Assembly: GCA_963730685.1 (NCBI GenBank)
Contig: CAVSSP010000004.1
Coordinates: 310,001 to 374,000 of the forward strand
Direction: 5' to 3'
Length of the DNA stretch: 64,000 nucleotides
From: Bog-756 sp963730685
GTDB taxonomy: Bacteria; Actinomycetota; Acidimicrobiia; Acidimicrobiales; RAAP-2
Shown: one piece after another, positions 46,177-54,786 of the stretch
How the letters are laid out: every line of letters starts with the position of its first letter
How positions within the stretch are numbered: the stretch's first letter is position 1
Position numbers and translations under genes: made by a program
Notes under the pieces: model-generated
Databases searched by the model: none
Told to the model about the DNA's origin: nothing
Seen by the model: the letters and a program-made list of their open reading frames with translations, nothing else

Positions 46177-47343
46177 CTAGCGACTGAGCAGCCGATCACG
46201 GATCGGGCCCGGTCTGGCCGCGTCGATGGCGGTGAAGGCCATGGCCAGCGCGCCGTCCCGAAGGGCGACATCCGCCGAAGGAGCGATGCAGGCGGCGGCG
46301 AATTCCGGTTGATGGTTGACCGAGCCGGCGGCATCGATGCCGACGAGTGGATGGATGGTGGGCACCGCCAGCGACACGTTGGCCATGTCGGTGGAGAACG
46401 TGGGTCTCGGGGTCCCGTCGTCATCGAGTCCGAACCGCCGCCCGAGTGTCTCGGCGTTGGCGCGGTAGAGGGCCAACAGCCCTGGATCGCTCTCCATATG
46501 GGAGTACGCGGGTGCCAGGTCCTGACGGCGCATGGTGGCCCCGGTGGCCAGAGCCGCTGCCTCGAAACAGGCCATCACCCGGGGCTCGAGGGTCTCCAGC
46601 CCCTCGAGCGAGGTCGACCGGCACATGAACCGGCCGGTGACCGCCTCGGGGATGATGTTGGCCGCCTGCCCCCCGTCCGTGACGATCCCGTGGACCTGGT
46701 CTCCGGGACGGAACTGCTGACGAAGGAGACCGATGGCAACCTGGGCGAGTGTCATGGCGTCCCCGGCGTTGACCCCCTCCCAGGGGGCGGCGGAGGCATG
46801 GGCGCTCTTGCCCAGGAAGGTCACATCGAAGTGGGACACGGCCAGGCAGGTCCCCTGGAGACGGTCGAAGGGCCACGGATGGATCATCATCGCCGCGTGT
46901 ACGTCGTCGAAGACGCCGGCTTCCAGCATGGTGATCTTGCCGCCCCCGCCCTCTTCGGCCGGAGTCCCGAGGACCCGGACGGTCAGGTCGAGTTCGCCCA
47001 CCAGCTCGACGAGCCCCAGCCCCGCGCCCACCGCGGCGGCGGCGATGATGTTGTGCCCGCAGGCGTGGCCGACACCGGGGAGCGCGTCGTACTCGGCGCA
47101 CACCGCAATGGTCATGGGCCCGGACCCGATCTCGGCGCTGAACGCGGTGGGCATCCCGGCGGTGCCGAGGCTCACCGAGTAGCCCGACCGGTCAAGGAGC
47201 TCGGCCGTCCAGGCGCAGGCCTGCTCCTCCTCGAAGGACGTCTCGGGATGGTCGTGGATGGAGTGGCTGAGACCGACGAGCTCGTCCAGTCCCGCATCGA
47301 TGGCGGTTCGGGCTGCGTCCTTCTGGGTCGAGATATCGGTCAT
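46177..47343 (-). CDS. M20 family amidohydrolase/peptidase, AbgB-like
   Basis: 388 residues. M20D-type zinc hydrolase: HSIHDHPETSFEE near 26-38, AVCAEYDALPGVGHACGHNIIAAAA (metal ligands C/H) near 80-104, TPAEEGGGGK near 126-135, and the satellite dimerisation domain with SHFDVTFLGKSAHASAAPWEGVNA near 168-191. The C-terminal part TFSTDMANVSLAVPTIHPLVGI carries the last metal-binding residues. Closest in style to aminobenzoyl-glutamate or N-acyl amino acid hydrolases. Lies 19 bases downstream of the biotin carboxylase gene on the same strand, so probably in one operon. Confidence 0.88.
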   Translation of the reverse strand: MTDISTQKDAARTAIDAGLDELVGLSHSIHDHPETSFEEEQACAWTAELLDRSGYSVSLGTAGMPTAFSAEIGSGPMTIAVCAEYDALPGVGHACGHNIIAAAAVGAGLGLVELVGELDLTVRVLGTPAEEGGGGKITMLEAGVFDDVHAAMMIHPWPFDRLQGTCLAVSHFDVTFLGKSAHASAAPWEGVNAGDAMTLAQVAIGLLRQQFRPGDQVHGIVTDGGQAANIIPEAVTGRFMCRSTSLEGLETLEPRVMACFEAAALATGATMRRQDLAPAYSHMESDPGLLALYRANAETLGRRFGLDDDGTPRPTFSTDMANVSLAVPTIHPLVGIDAAGSVNHQPEFAAACIAPSADVALRDGALAMAFTAIDAARPGPIRDRLLSR

Positions 47344-47362
47344 TCCGACTCGTCGCTCCTCA

Positions 47363-49150
47363 CTACGCGATGACCGCGATGACGTCCCCGGGGCCGACGG
47401 ACTCGCCCGCCTGCACCCGGACCTCCGTGATGGTTCCGGCCTTTTCGGCGTTCACGTTGTTCTCCATCTTCATCGCCTCCAGCACGCAGATGGTCTGGCC
47501 GACCTCCACCGCGTCTCCTTCGGCCACCAGTACCTTCACGATGGTGCCCTGCATCGGAACGGCCACGGTCCCCGAGCCCGCCCCCGACGCCGCCGCCTTG
47601 GGGCGTTTGGGACCTGCTCCCCGGGCCGTGCCCGCTCCGGCTGCTCCGGCGGTGATGACGGCGTCGCCGAGGTCGGGCACCCATAGCTTGACCTGGTAGC
47701 GCCGGCCGTCGACCTCGGCGGTGACATCACGGAGGACGCGTGGTGCCGGCTCGGCTCCGTCGTCGACCGGGCTGGCCTCGGGCGTCCCGCCATCGGACCG
47801 GACCTCGCTCAGGTCGAGCGTCTGCTCGACCCAGTTGGTCGAGTGCTCGCCGGCGATGAAGTCCGGATGGGTGAGGATGGCGACGTCGGCGGGAAGCGTG
47901 GTGTCCACCCCGACCACGACCGTCTCGTCGATGGCCCGGAGCATCCGGCGCCTGGCCGCCTCCCGATCGTGTCCCCAGACCACGAGCTTGGCCACCAGGT
48001 TGTCGTAGTACTGGCTGACCGTGTCGCCCGATTCGTAACCGGCGTCGAGTCGCACGCCGGGACCCCCGGGGACGACGAACTGCGAGATGGTGCCCGGCGA
48101 CGGCGTGAAGGCCCCGCCGGTGGGGTTTTCGGCGTTGATGCGGACCTCGATGGCGTGACCGTGGCGGCGCACCTCGTCCTGGGTGAAGCCGAGGGGTTCG
48201 CCCGAGGCCACCCGGAGCTGCCATTCCACCAGGTCCAGCCCGGTCACGAGCTCGGTGACCGGGTGCTCCACCTGCAGCCGGGTGTTCATCTCGAGGAAGA
48301 AGAATTCGCCCTCCTGGTAGAGGAACTCGACGGTGCCGGCGTTGACATAGCCGCAGGCCTCCGCCACCTTCACCGCGGCCTCGCCCATCGACTGGCGCAC
48401 GTCGTCGGGGAAGTTGGGCGCAGGGCTTTCCTCGACCAGCTTCTGGTGCCGGCGCTGCGCCGAGCAGTCCCGCTCGCCCAGCCACAACGTGTTGCCGTGG
48501 GTGTCGGCGATGACCTGCATCTCGACGTGGCGGGGCCAGGCGAGATAACGCTCGACATAGCACTCGTCCCGGCCGAAGTAGGCCAACGACTCGCGCATGG
48601 CGGACTCGAGCGCCTCTGCCGCCTCCTCGGGTCCTGCCACCACCTTCATGCCCCGGCCACCGCCCCCGTAGGCGGCCTTGATGGCCACGGGCCAGCCGAA
48701 TTCCTCGCCGAAGGCCGTCACCTCGTCGGACGACACCAGCACCTCGGACCTCCCCGGCACCCCCGACACCCCGGCCCGCTCGGCGGCGTGGCGCGAGCTG
48801 ATCTTGTCGCCCATGACCTCGATTGCCTCGGGCGGGGGCCCGATGAACGTCACGCCGAGCTCGGTGATGGCCCGGGCGAAGTCGGTGTTCTCCGAGAAGA
48901 ACCCGTAGCCGGGGTGGACGCCGTCGGCACCGCTCCGTTCGATGGCGGACAGGATTGCGTCAGTGTTGAGATAGCTGTCGGCGGCGGTCTGGCCGCCCAG
49001 TGCGTAGGCCTCGTCGGCCAGCCGCACATGCAGCGAGTCCCGATCCAGTTCGGAGTAGACGGCGACCGTGGCCACCCCCAGCTCCCGGCAGGTTCGGATG
49101 ACCCGGACGGCGATCTCCCCCCGGTTGGCGATGAGAACCTTCTTGAGCAC
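47363..49150 (-). CDS. Acyl-CoA carboxylase alpha chain (biotin carboxylase plus BCCP)
   Basis: Carboxylates biotin using ATP and bicarbonate for acetyl- or propionyl-CoA carboxylase. 595 residues from GTG 49150 (AAAGG 6 bases upstream): N-terminal VLIANRGEIAVRVIRTC, KISSRHAAERAGVSGVPG, ATP-grasp GGGGRGMKVV near 165-174, VERYLAWPRHVEMQV, FLEMNTRLQVEHPVTE near 288-303, and RINAENP. An Ala/Gly/Pro linker leads to the biotinyl domain with EAMKMEN near 557-563 (biotin-Lys). Intact. No beta (carboxyltransferase) chain in the window. BirA is divergent next door. The mutase at 44.3 kb suits propionyl-CoA metabolism. Confidence 0.95.
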   Translation of the reverse strand: MLKKVLIANRGEIAVRVIRTCRELGVATVAVYSELDRDSLHVRLADEAYALGGQTAADSYLNTDAILSAIERSGADGVHPGYGFFSENTDFARAITELGVTFIGPPPEAIEVMGDKISSRHAAERAGVSGVPGRSEVLVSSDEVTAFGEEFGWPVAIKAAYGGGGRGMKVVAGPEEAAEALESAMRESLAYFGRDECYVERYLAWPRHVEMQVIADTHGNTLWLGERDCSAQRRHQKLVEESPAPNFPDDVRQSMGEAAVKVAEACGYVNAGTVEFLYQEGEFFFLEMNTRLQVEHPVTELVTGLDLVEWQLRVASGEPLGFTQDEVRRHGHAIEVRINAENPTGGAFTPSPGTISQFVVPGGPGVRLDAGYESGDTVSQYYDNLVAKLVVWGHDREAARRRMLRAIDETVVVGVDTTLPADVAILTHPDFIAGEHSTNWVEQTLDLSEVRSDGGTPEASPVDDGAEPAPRVLRDVTAEVDGRRYQVKLWVPDLGDAVITAGAAGAGTARGAGPKRPKAAASGAGSGTVAVPMQGTIVKVLVAEGDAVEVGQTICVLEAMKMENNVNAEKAGTITEVRVQAGESVGPGDVIAVIA

Positions 49151-49170
49151 GCTGCGCCTTTCGTATCTGT

Positions 49171-49259
49171 GGGTCGGATGAGGTCGAGTGGGTGGGTCGG
49201 ATGAGGTCGAGTGGGTGGGTCGGATGAGGTCGAGTGGGTGGGTCGAATGAGGTCGGAGG
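49171..49259. repeat. 23-bp tandem repeat, about four copies
   Basis: GGGTCGGATGAGGTCGAGTGGGT repeats exactly at 49171-49193, 49194-49216 and 49217-49239, with a fourth altered copy (GGGTCGAATGAGGTCGGAGG) at 49240-49259. It is in the divergent gap between the carboxylase alpha chain and birA, so it forms part of the carboxylase leader or promoter. Confidence 0.95.
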
Positions 49260-49337
49260 AGTGGGAATTGGGGATTCGGGCGGTGGCACCCTGCCCCGGG
49301 CCGATATAACACTGTCACGGCCCGTAGGGTGTGTGCC

Positions 49338-50117
49338 ATGCCGGGACTGCGATTCACCGACATCCGGCGCTTCGACTCGATCGACTCCACCAACCGCTAC
49401 CTGCTCGACGAGGCCCGTTCCGGGGCTCCCGAAGGCCTGGTGGCCGTGGCCGGGCACCAGTCCGCCGGACGCGGCCGGCTGGGCCGCAGGTGGGAGGCCC
49501 CACCCGGATCGAACCTGTTGGTCTCGGTGTTGCTCCGGCCCGATCTGGCCGTGGGCCAACGGCACCTGGTGGCTGGTGTGGTGGCTCTGGCGGCCGCCGA
49601 CGCGGTGCGGTCCACCGTCGGAGTCGAGCTGGACGTCAAGTGGCCGAACGACCTCCTGGCCCGAGACGGTCGGAAGGTGGCCGGCGTACTGGCCGAGGCC
49701 GACCTGGCCGGCTCGCCGGCACGGGACCGTGCCCCGATCGTCGTCGGCATCGGGATCAACGCCAACTGGCCGGCCCGCGATGAGGACCTCCCTCCCGAGC
49801 TGATCGGGGTGGCCACATCGCTCTTCCAGCAGATCGGCGGGGAGGTCGACCTCGAGGACCTCCTCGGCGCCCTGCTGGCGGCCCTGGAGCCGAGGGTGGC
49901 AGACCTGGACGGGGAGACCGGACGGGCCAGGCAGGCCGCCGAGCTCGAGGTGCGGTGTTCCACCGTGGGCCGGCGTGTCCGGGTCGAGATGGTGGACGGC
50001 CGGTTCGAGGGCGACGCCACCGGCCTCACCCCCGAGGGGCAGCTGGTGGTGGAGGTGGCCGGTGAGAGGAGGACGGTGGTCGCCGGCGATGTGGTGCACG
50101 TCCGATCCGTGCCGTGA
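49338..50117 (+). CDS. birA: Biotin-acetyl-CoA-carboxylase ligase
   Basis: Attaches biotin to the EAMKM lysine of BCCP. 259 residues from ATG 49338. The catalytic core has DSIDSTNRYLLDEA, the biotin loop GRGRLGRRWEAPPGSNL near 48-64 (GRGR-G), VKWPNDLLARDGRKVAGVLAEA near 99-120 and VVGIGINANWP near 135-145. The C-terminal SH3-like domain (EGDATGLTPEGQLVVE) is present. There is no N-terminal helix-turn-helix, so it is a ligase without repressor function. Divergent from the carboxylase alpha gene, its likely target. Confidence 0.95.
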   Translation: MPGLRFTDIRRFDSIDSTNRYLLDEARSGAPEGLVAVAGHQSAGRGRLGRRWEAPPGSNLLVSVLLRPDLAVGQRHLVAGVVALAAADAVRSTVGVELDVKWPNDLLARDGRKVAGVLAEADLAGSPARDRAPIVVGIGINANWPARDEDLPPELIGVATSLFQQIGGEVDLEDLLGALLAALEPRVADLDGETGRARQAAELEVRCSTVGRRVRVEMVDGRFEGDATGLTPEGQLVVEVAGERRTVVAGDVVHVRSVP

Positions 50118-50167
50118 GCTGGGCCGCCCCCGGAATTCGCCGGTGGCCCGACTAGCATTCCCGGATT

Positions 50168-51202
50168 ATGCGACTACTCGTCACCGGCGGTGCCGGCTTC
50201 ATCGGTTCGAACTTCGTCCGGTACTGGGTCAACCATCACCCTGACGATGCGGTCGTGGCCTTCGACGTGCTCACCTATGCGGGGAACCTGCCCAACCTGG
50301 ACGACCTGGAAGGGCGGATGGACTTCGTCCGGGGGGACATCGGTGACCTCGAAACGGTGACCAAGACCCTGGCCGAGCATGAGATCGATGTCATCGTCAA
50401 CTTCGCCGCCGAGTCGCACAACAGCTTGGCCATCCTCGACCCGTCCCGGTTCTTCCGCACGAACGTGCTCGGGACCCAGACCCTGGCCGAAGCGGCCCGC
50501 CGCCACGGAGTGTCCAGGTTCCACCACATCTCGACCTGCGAGGTCTACGGCGATCTCCCCCTCGACTCGGACGAGGTGTTCACCGAGGAGACCCCCTACC
50601 GGCCCCGGACTCCGTACAACGCATCCAAGGCCGGTGCCGACCACGCGGTCCGGGCCTACGTGGAGACCTTCGGCCTGCCCGCCACCATCACCAACTGCTG
50701 CAACAACTACGGGCCCTACCAGTTCCCCGAAAAGGTGATCCCACTGTTCACCGCCAGGGCCCTGGACGATCTGCCGCTGCCCCTCTACGCCTCGACGCAG
50801 AACCGGAGGGAGTGGCTGCACGTCGACGACCACTGCCAGGCCGTGGAGCTCGTCCTGCAGCACGGCGAGGTGGGGGAGACCTACAACGTCGGCAGCGGCG
50901 TCGAGGCCAGCATCGAAGAGATCGCCGACGCGGTGCTCGAGGCGACCGGCAAACCCCAGAGTCTCAAGGAGATCGTCCCCGACCGCCCGAGCCACGACCG
51001 GCGCTACCTGCTCGACTCCACCAAGATCCGGCGGGCATTGGGGTGGGAGCCGACCGTCCCCTTCGCCAAGGGCCTGGCGGACACGGTGAGGTGGTACGCG
51101 GCGAACCGGGCCTGGTGGGAGCCGCTGCGGGACCGTGCCCCGGTCGTCGAGGGAGACTGGTCCCCCAGCGGTTCGTCAACGGGCACGACCAAGTCGCCGT
51201 GA
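50168..51202 (+). CDS. rfbB: dTDP-glucose 4,6-dehydratase-like
   Basis: SDR that makes dTDP-4-keto-6-deoxyglucose, first of the rhamnose steps after RmlA. 344 residues. NAD motif TGGAGFIGSNFVRYW at 6-20, AAESHNS near 79, catalytic Y-x-x-x-K in PYNASKAGADH near 151, CNNYGPYQFPEK and the RmlB-like ASTQNRREWLHVDDH near 213. The acid pair usually read as S-T-D-E-V-Y-G is here STCEVYGDL (near 121), so the Asp that protonates the C6 hydroxyl is replaced by Cys. The reaction is therefore uncertain. Stop overlaps the GTG of rfbD. ATG at 50168. Confidence 0.85.
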   Translation: MRLLVTGGAGFIGSNFVRYWVNHHPDDAVVAFDVLTYAGNLPNLDDLEGRMDFVRGDIGDLETVTKTLAEHEIDVIVNFAAESHNSLAILDPSRFFRTNVLGTQTLAEAARRHGVSRFHHISTCEVYGDLPLDSDEVFTEETPYRPRTPYNASKAGADHAVRAYVETFGLPATITNCCNNYGPYQFPEKVIPLFTARALDDLPLPLYASTQNRREWLHVDDHCQAVELVLQHGEVGETYNVGSGVEASIEEIADAVLEATGKPQSLKEIVPDRPSHDRRYLLDSTKIRRALGWEPTVPFAKGLADTVRWYAANRAWWEPLRDRAPVVEGDWSPSGSSTGTTKSP

Positions 51203-52149
51203 CCACCACCACGCGGGTGCTGGTCACCGGGGGTCAGGGCCAGCTGGGACGGGACCTGCAGGACGTACTCGCCGGCGTGGTGCCCGCCGGCGGCCTGGCG
51301 CCCGGCACCGAAGGCGCCACCGATCTGTTCCCCTCCATCGCCGCCGGGGCCGTCGACGTCCTCTCCACCGACATCGACACCCTCGACGTCGTCGACCGGA
51401 ATGCCGTGCGGTCCGCGGTCGAGGCCTTCCGACCGGACGTCGTGATCCACGGAGGCGCCTTCACCGCCGTGGACGCCTGTGAGTCCGACCCCGACACCGC
51501 CTACGCCGTCAACTCGCTCGGGACCCGCAACATCGCCGAGGCCGCCGCCGCCGCCGGTGCCCACCTGGTGTACGTCTCCACCGACTACGTCTTCGACGGC
51601 CGGCTCGACCGGCCCTACGTGGAGTGGGACCGACCCGACCCCAGTTCCGTCTACGGGCGGAGCAAGCTCGGAGGTGAGTTCGAGGTGCAGGCGCTGTCCG
51701 GTTCGGCCGCCACCATCGTTCGCACCGCCTGGGTGAGCGGCGCCCACGGCGCCAACATGACCAAGACGGTGCTCCGCCTGGCCACCGCCGATCCTTCCGG
51801 TCCGCTCCGGTTCGTCGACGACCAGCACGGGTGCCCCACGTTCACCGCCGATCTGGCCCAGGCGGTGGTCCGGCTGGCCCTCGACCGCCGGCCGGGGACG
51901 TTCCACGTCACCAACCACGGGGAGACGACCTGGTTCGGATTCGCACGGGCCACGTTGGCCGCGGCCGGGCTGGATCCCGGCCGGGTCGAGCCCATTGCCA
52001 CCGCCGAGCTGGTCCCGCCGCGACCGGCGCCCCGTCCGGCGAACTCGAGACTGGACAATGTCGCCCTGCGGCTGTCCGGGCTCGGCGTCCTCCCGGAGTG
52101 GACCGATGCGCTGAACCGGCTGGTGAAGGCGTTGTCGGTGATGGCGTGA
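51199..52149 (+). CDS. rfbD: dTDP-4-dehydrorhamnose reductase
   Basis: Reduces dTDP-4-keto-rhamnose to dTDP-rhamnose. 316 residues from GTG 51199, overlapping the rfbB stop by four bases. Rossmann motif VTGGQGQLGRDLQ near 9-21, DVVIHGGAFTAVDACESD near 77-94, the family motif STDYVFDG near 128-135 and Y-x-x-x-K in VYGRSKLGGE near 152-161, then IVRTAWVSGAHGANM and a sequence DDQHGCPTFTADLA typical of RfbD. The epimerase RmlC and the nucleotidyltransferase RmlA are not in the window and must be elsewhere. Confidence 0.93.
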   Translation: MTTTTRVLVTGGQGQLGRDLQDVLAGVVPAGGLAPGTEGATDLFPSIAAGAVDVLSTDIDTLDVVDRNAVRSAVEAFRPDVVIHGGAFTAVDACESDPDTAYAVNSLGTRNIAEAAAAAGAHLVYVSTDYVFDGRLDRPYVEWDRPDPSSVYGRSKLGGEFEVQALSGSAATIVRTAWVSGAHGANMTKTVLRLATADPSGPLRFVDDQHGCPTFTADLAQAVVRLALDRRPGTFHVTNHGETTWFGFARATLAAAGLDPGRVEPIATAELVPPRPAPRPANSRLDNVALRLSGLGVLPEWTDALNRLVKALSVMA

Positions 52150-52273
52150 GCACCCGGGGCGACGGGCGCCCGACCAGCGCAATCGCTTCAGATCCGGTCG
52201 AGATGAGTCGAAAACGTGAACGGCCCGGCAAGGCCGGATGGGGAGTGGCACCGATGACAGGGACGGGTCAGTG

Positions 52274-53743
52274 ATGTCGTGGAATCTGGGTGGATCCGGT
52301 GGCTCGTCGACGTCGGCGCGTGCGCAGCCGAATGATTCGGGGCCGGCCGGGGCCTACTTCGGGCACGGTGGCGCCGCCGTCCGGGTGCTGCCCCACGGCC
52401 GGGGTCGCACCGTGGCGGTCATCGGGGTCGGCTATGTCGGGCTCCCGACGGCGGCGACGTTGGCCCATCTGGGCCACCGGGTCACCTGTGGCGACGCCGA
52501 CCCGTCCAAGGTGTCCATGCTCGAGAGCGGCAAGGTGCCGATCGTCGAGGACCACCTCGAGGAGCTGGTGGCAGAGGGCCAGGCGGCCGGGCGGCTCCGG
52601 TTCGTGGTCGGGGCGACGGCTGCCGTCGAGGGAGCCGAGTTCGTCTTCTTGTGCGTCCCCACCCCGCAGGGGCCTGACGGGTCCGCAGACCTCTCCTTCG
52701 TCGAGGCGGTGGCCAAGGAGATCGGCCCGCATCTGTTGCCGGGGACGATCATCGTGAACAAGTCGACGGTGCCGGTGGGTTCGACGCTGGTCGTCGAGCG
52801 GGTCCTCGGACGTCACGACATCAAGGTCGTCTCGAACCCGGAGTTCCTCCGGGAGGGGACGGCCGTCCCCGACAGCCTCCATCCCGAGCGCATCGTGGTC
52901 GGTGCGGACGACCAATCGGCGGCGGCCCGGGTGGGTGACCTGTTCGCCGGGACCCACGCGCCCCTGTTGATCACCGATGCGGCCACCGCCGAGACCATCA
53001 AGTACGCGTCCAACGCCTTCCTGGCCACCAAATTGAGCTTCGTCAATGCGGTCGCCGGGCTGTGCGAGGCGGTCGGGGCCGATGTGCGGGACGTCATCTT
53101 GGGGCTCGGGTACGACAAGCGGATCGGCTTCGAGTACCTGCGCCCCGGACCCGGGTGGGGAGGGAGCTGCCTGCCCAAGGACACGCGTGCGCTGGTCCAC
53201 ATCGCCGAGCAGGCCGGATACGACTTCTCGTTCCTGAAAGGGGCCATCGCCACCAACGAGGAGCAGTTCGTCCGGGTGGTCGACAAGGTCAAATTGTCGG
53301 TGGGGGGCGACGTCACCGGGGCGGTCGTGGCCGTCTGGGGCCTCACCTTCAAGGCCGGGACCGACGACCTGCGGAACTCGCCCGCCGTCGAGATCGTGCA
53401 GCGGCTGGTGGCCGACGGGGCCATCGTCCGAGTCTTCGACCCGACGGTGGTGGTCCCGGCCGGCCAGGCCTCCATCCCCGTCGACGAGCTCCCGGCCTTT
53501 GCCGGCGAGGACGGAAGGCTCGGCCCGGCGGATGCCGTGCGGGCCTATCCCGACGCCTACGCCGCCTGTGAGGGTGCGGCGGTCGCCGTGGTGCTGACCG
53601 AATGGGACCAGTTCCGCTGGCTCGACTTCAACAAGGTCCTCTCCACCATGGCCGAGCCCGTGGTGGTCGATGCCCGCAACCTCCTCGACCCGGCCCAATT
53701 GCGGCGACTCGGCTTCGAGTACACCGGGATCGGCCGCCGATGA
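52274..53743 (+). CDS. ugd: UDP-glucose 6-dehydrogenase
   Basis: Oxidises UDP-glucose to UDP-glucuronate with two NAD. 489 residues from ATG 52274. An unusual 45-residue Gly/Ser/Ala-rich N-terminal extension precedes the NAD motif VAVIGVGYVGLPTA near 47-60. Then VPTPQGPDGSADL, NKSTVPVGST, EFLREGTAVPDSLHPERIVVG, the Lys of TIKYASNAFLATKLSF and the catalytic Cys in GGSCLPKDTRAL near 297. C-terminal WGLTFKAGTDDLRNSPAVEI near 355 and RVFDPTV. Start overlap with the next gene (ATGA). Feeds the following UDP-xylose step. Confidence 0.94.
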   Translation: MSWNLGGSGGSSTSARAQPNDSGPAGAYFGHGGAAVRVLPHGRGRTVAVIGVGYVGLPTAATLAHLGHRVTCGDADPSKVSMLESGKVPIVEDHLEELVAEGQAAGRLRFVVGATAAVEGAEFVFLCVPTPQGPDGSADLSFVEAVAKEIGPHLLPGTIIVNKSTVPVGSTLVVERVLGRHDIKVVSNPEFLREGTAVPDSLHPERIVVGADDQSAAARVGDLFAGTHAPLLITDAATAETIKYASNAFLATKLSFVNAVAGLCEAVGADVRDVILGLGYDKRIGFEYLRPGPGWGGSCLPKDTRALVHIAEQAGYDFSFLKGAIATNEEQFVRVVDKVKLSVGGDVTGAVVAVWGLTFKAGTDDLRNSPAVEIVQRLVADGAIVRVFDPTVVVPAGQASIPVDELPAFAGEDGRLGPADAVRAYPDAYAACEGAAVAVVLTEWDQFRWLDFNKVLSTMAEPVVVDARNLLDPAQLRRLGFEYTGIGRR

Positions 53744-54786
53744 GCGGCCGGATGGTGGTGATGGGCGGAGCGGGCTTCGTGGGCTCGCACCTGTGCGACC
53801 AGCTCGTGGCGCGGGGCGACCACGTGGTGTGCGTCGACGATTTCTCGACCGGGCGCCATGCCAATGTGGCCCACCTGACCGATCATGCGCACTTCACCCT
53901 GGTCGAGGCGGACGTGTCCCGGTCCGTGCCCGTCGACGGTGCGGTGACCGGTGTGTTCAATCTGGCCAGCCCCGCCTCCCCCCCGGACTATCTGGCGCGG
54001 CCCCTGGAGACGCTGGCGGTGGGCAGCGAGGGCACCCGCCACGGCCTCGAGCTCGCCAACAGGACCGGCGCCCGCTTCCTGCTGGCGTCGACGAGCGAGG
54101 TCTACGGCGATCCCGACGTCCATCCCCAACCGGAGAGCTACTGGGGAAAGGTGAACCCGGTGGGACCACGCAGTGTCTACGACGAGGCCAAGCGGTTCGC
54201 CGAGTCCCTGACCATGGCCCACCACCGGACGCTCGGCACCGACGTCGGCATCGCCCGGATCTTCAACACCTACGGGCCCCGCCTGCGACCCGACGACGGC
54301 CGGGTGGTCTCCAACTTCCTCCTCCAGGCCATGCGGGGCGAGTCGATCACCGTCTACGGCGATGGGAGCCAGACGAGGAGCCTGTGCTACGTCGACGACG
54401 AGGTGGCCGGACTGATCGCCCTGTTCGACTCGGATGTGACCGGACCGGTGAATATCGGCAATCCGGACGAGTACACCGTGCTGGAACTGGCCCGGGCCGT
54501 CGTCGACCTGCTCGGCTCGACCTCGGAGATCGTCCACCTGCTGCTGCCGATCGACGACCCCACCCGCCGGAGGCCCGACATCACCGTCGCCCGGGCCACA
54601 CTGGGCTGGGAGCCCACCACCGGGCTGCGGGACGGCCTGGCCCGCACGGCGGTGTTCCTGGCCGAGGAGGCGGGGCTGACCAATCCCTTCCCGTCGGCGG
54701 CCGCCGGTGGCGGCGGGGGGGATCTGGTAGAGAGTGAGTCAGTCGCGCCGGGGACGACGGACCGAGGAGACGGACGGAATGGCTGA
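53740..54786 (+). CDS. UDP-glucuronate decarboxylase (UDP-xylose synthase)
   Basis: Converts UDP-glucuronate to UDP-xylose through a 4-keto intermediate. 348 residues from ATG 53740, overlapping the ugd stop. NAD motif MGGAGFVGSHLCDQL at 8-22, then the UXS-specific FNLASPASPPDYLARPLETLAVGSEGT near 70-96 and STSEVYGDPDVHPQPESYWGKVNPVGPRSVYDEAKRFAE near 122-160 (S, E, Y-x-x-x-K). The C-terminal RRRPDITVARATLGWEP is conserved. A 25-residue acidic/Gly tail follows. Directly after ugd, which makes its substrate. Confidence 0.92.
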   Translation: MSGRMVVMGGAGFVGSHLCDQLVARGDHVVCVDDFSTGRHANVAHLTDHAHFTLVEADVSRSVPVDGAVTGVFNLASPASPPDYLARPLETLAVGSEGTRHGLELANRTGARFLLASTSEVYGDPDVHPQPESYWGKVNPVGPRSVYDEAKRFAESLTMAHHRTLGTDVGIARIFNTYGPRLRPDDGRVVSNFLLQAMRGESITVYGDGSQTRSLCYVDDEVAGLIALFDSDVTGPVNIGNPDEYTVLELARAVVDLLGSTSEIVHLLLPIDDPTRRRPDITVARATLGWEPTTGLRDGLARTAVFLAEEAGLTNPFPSAAAGGGGGDLVESESVAPGTTDRGDGRNG

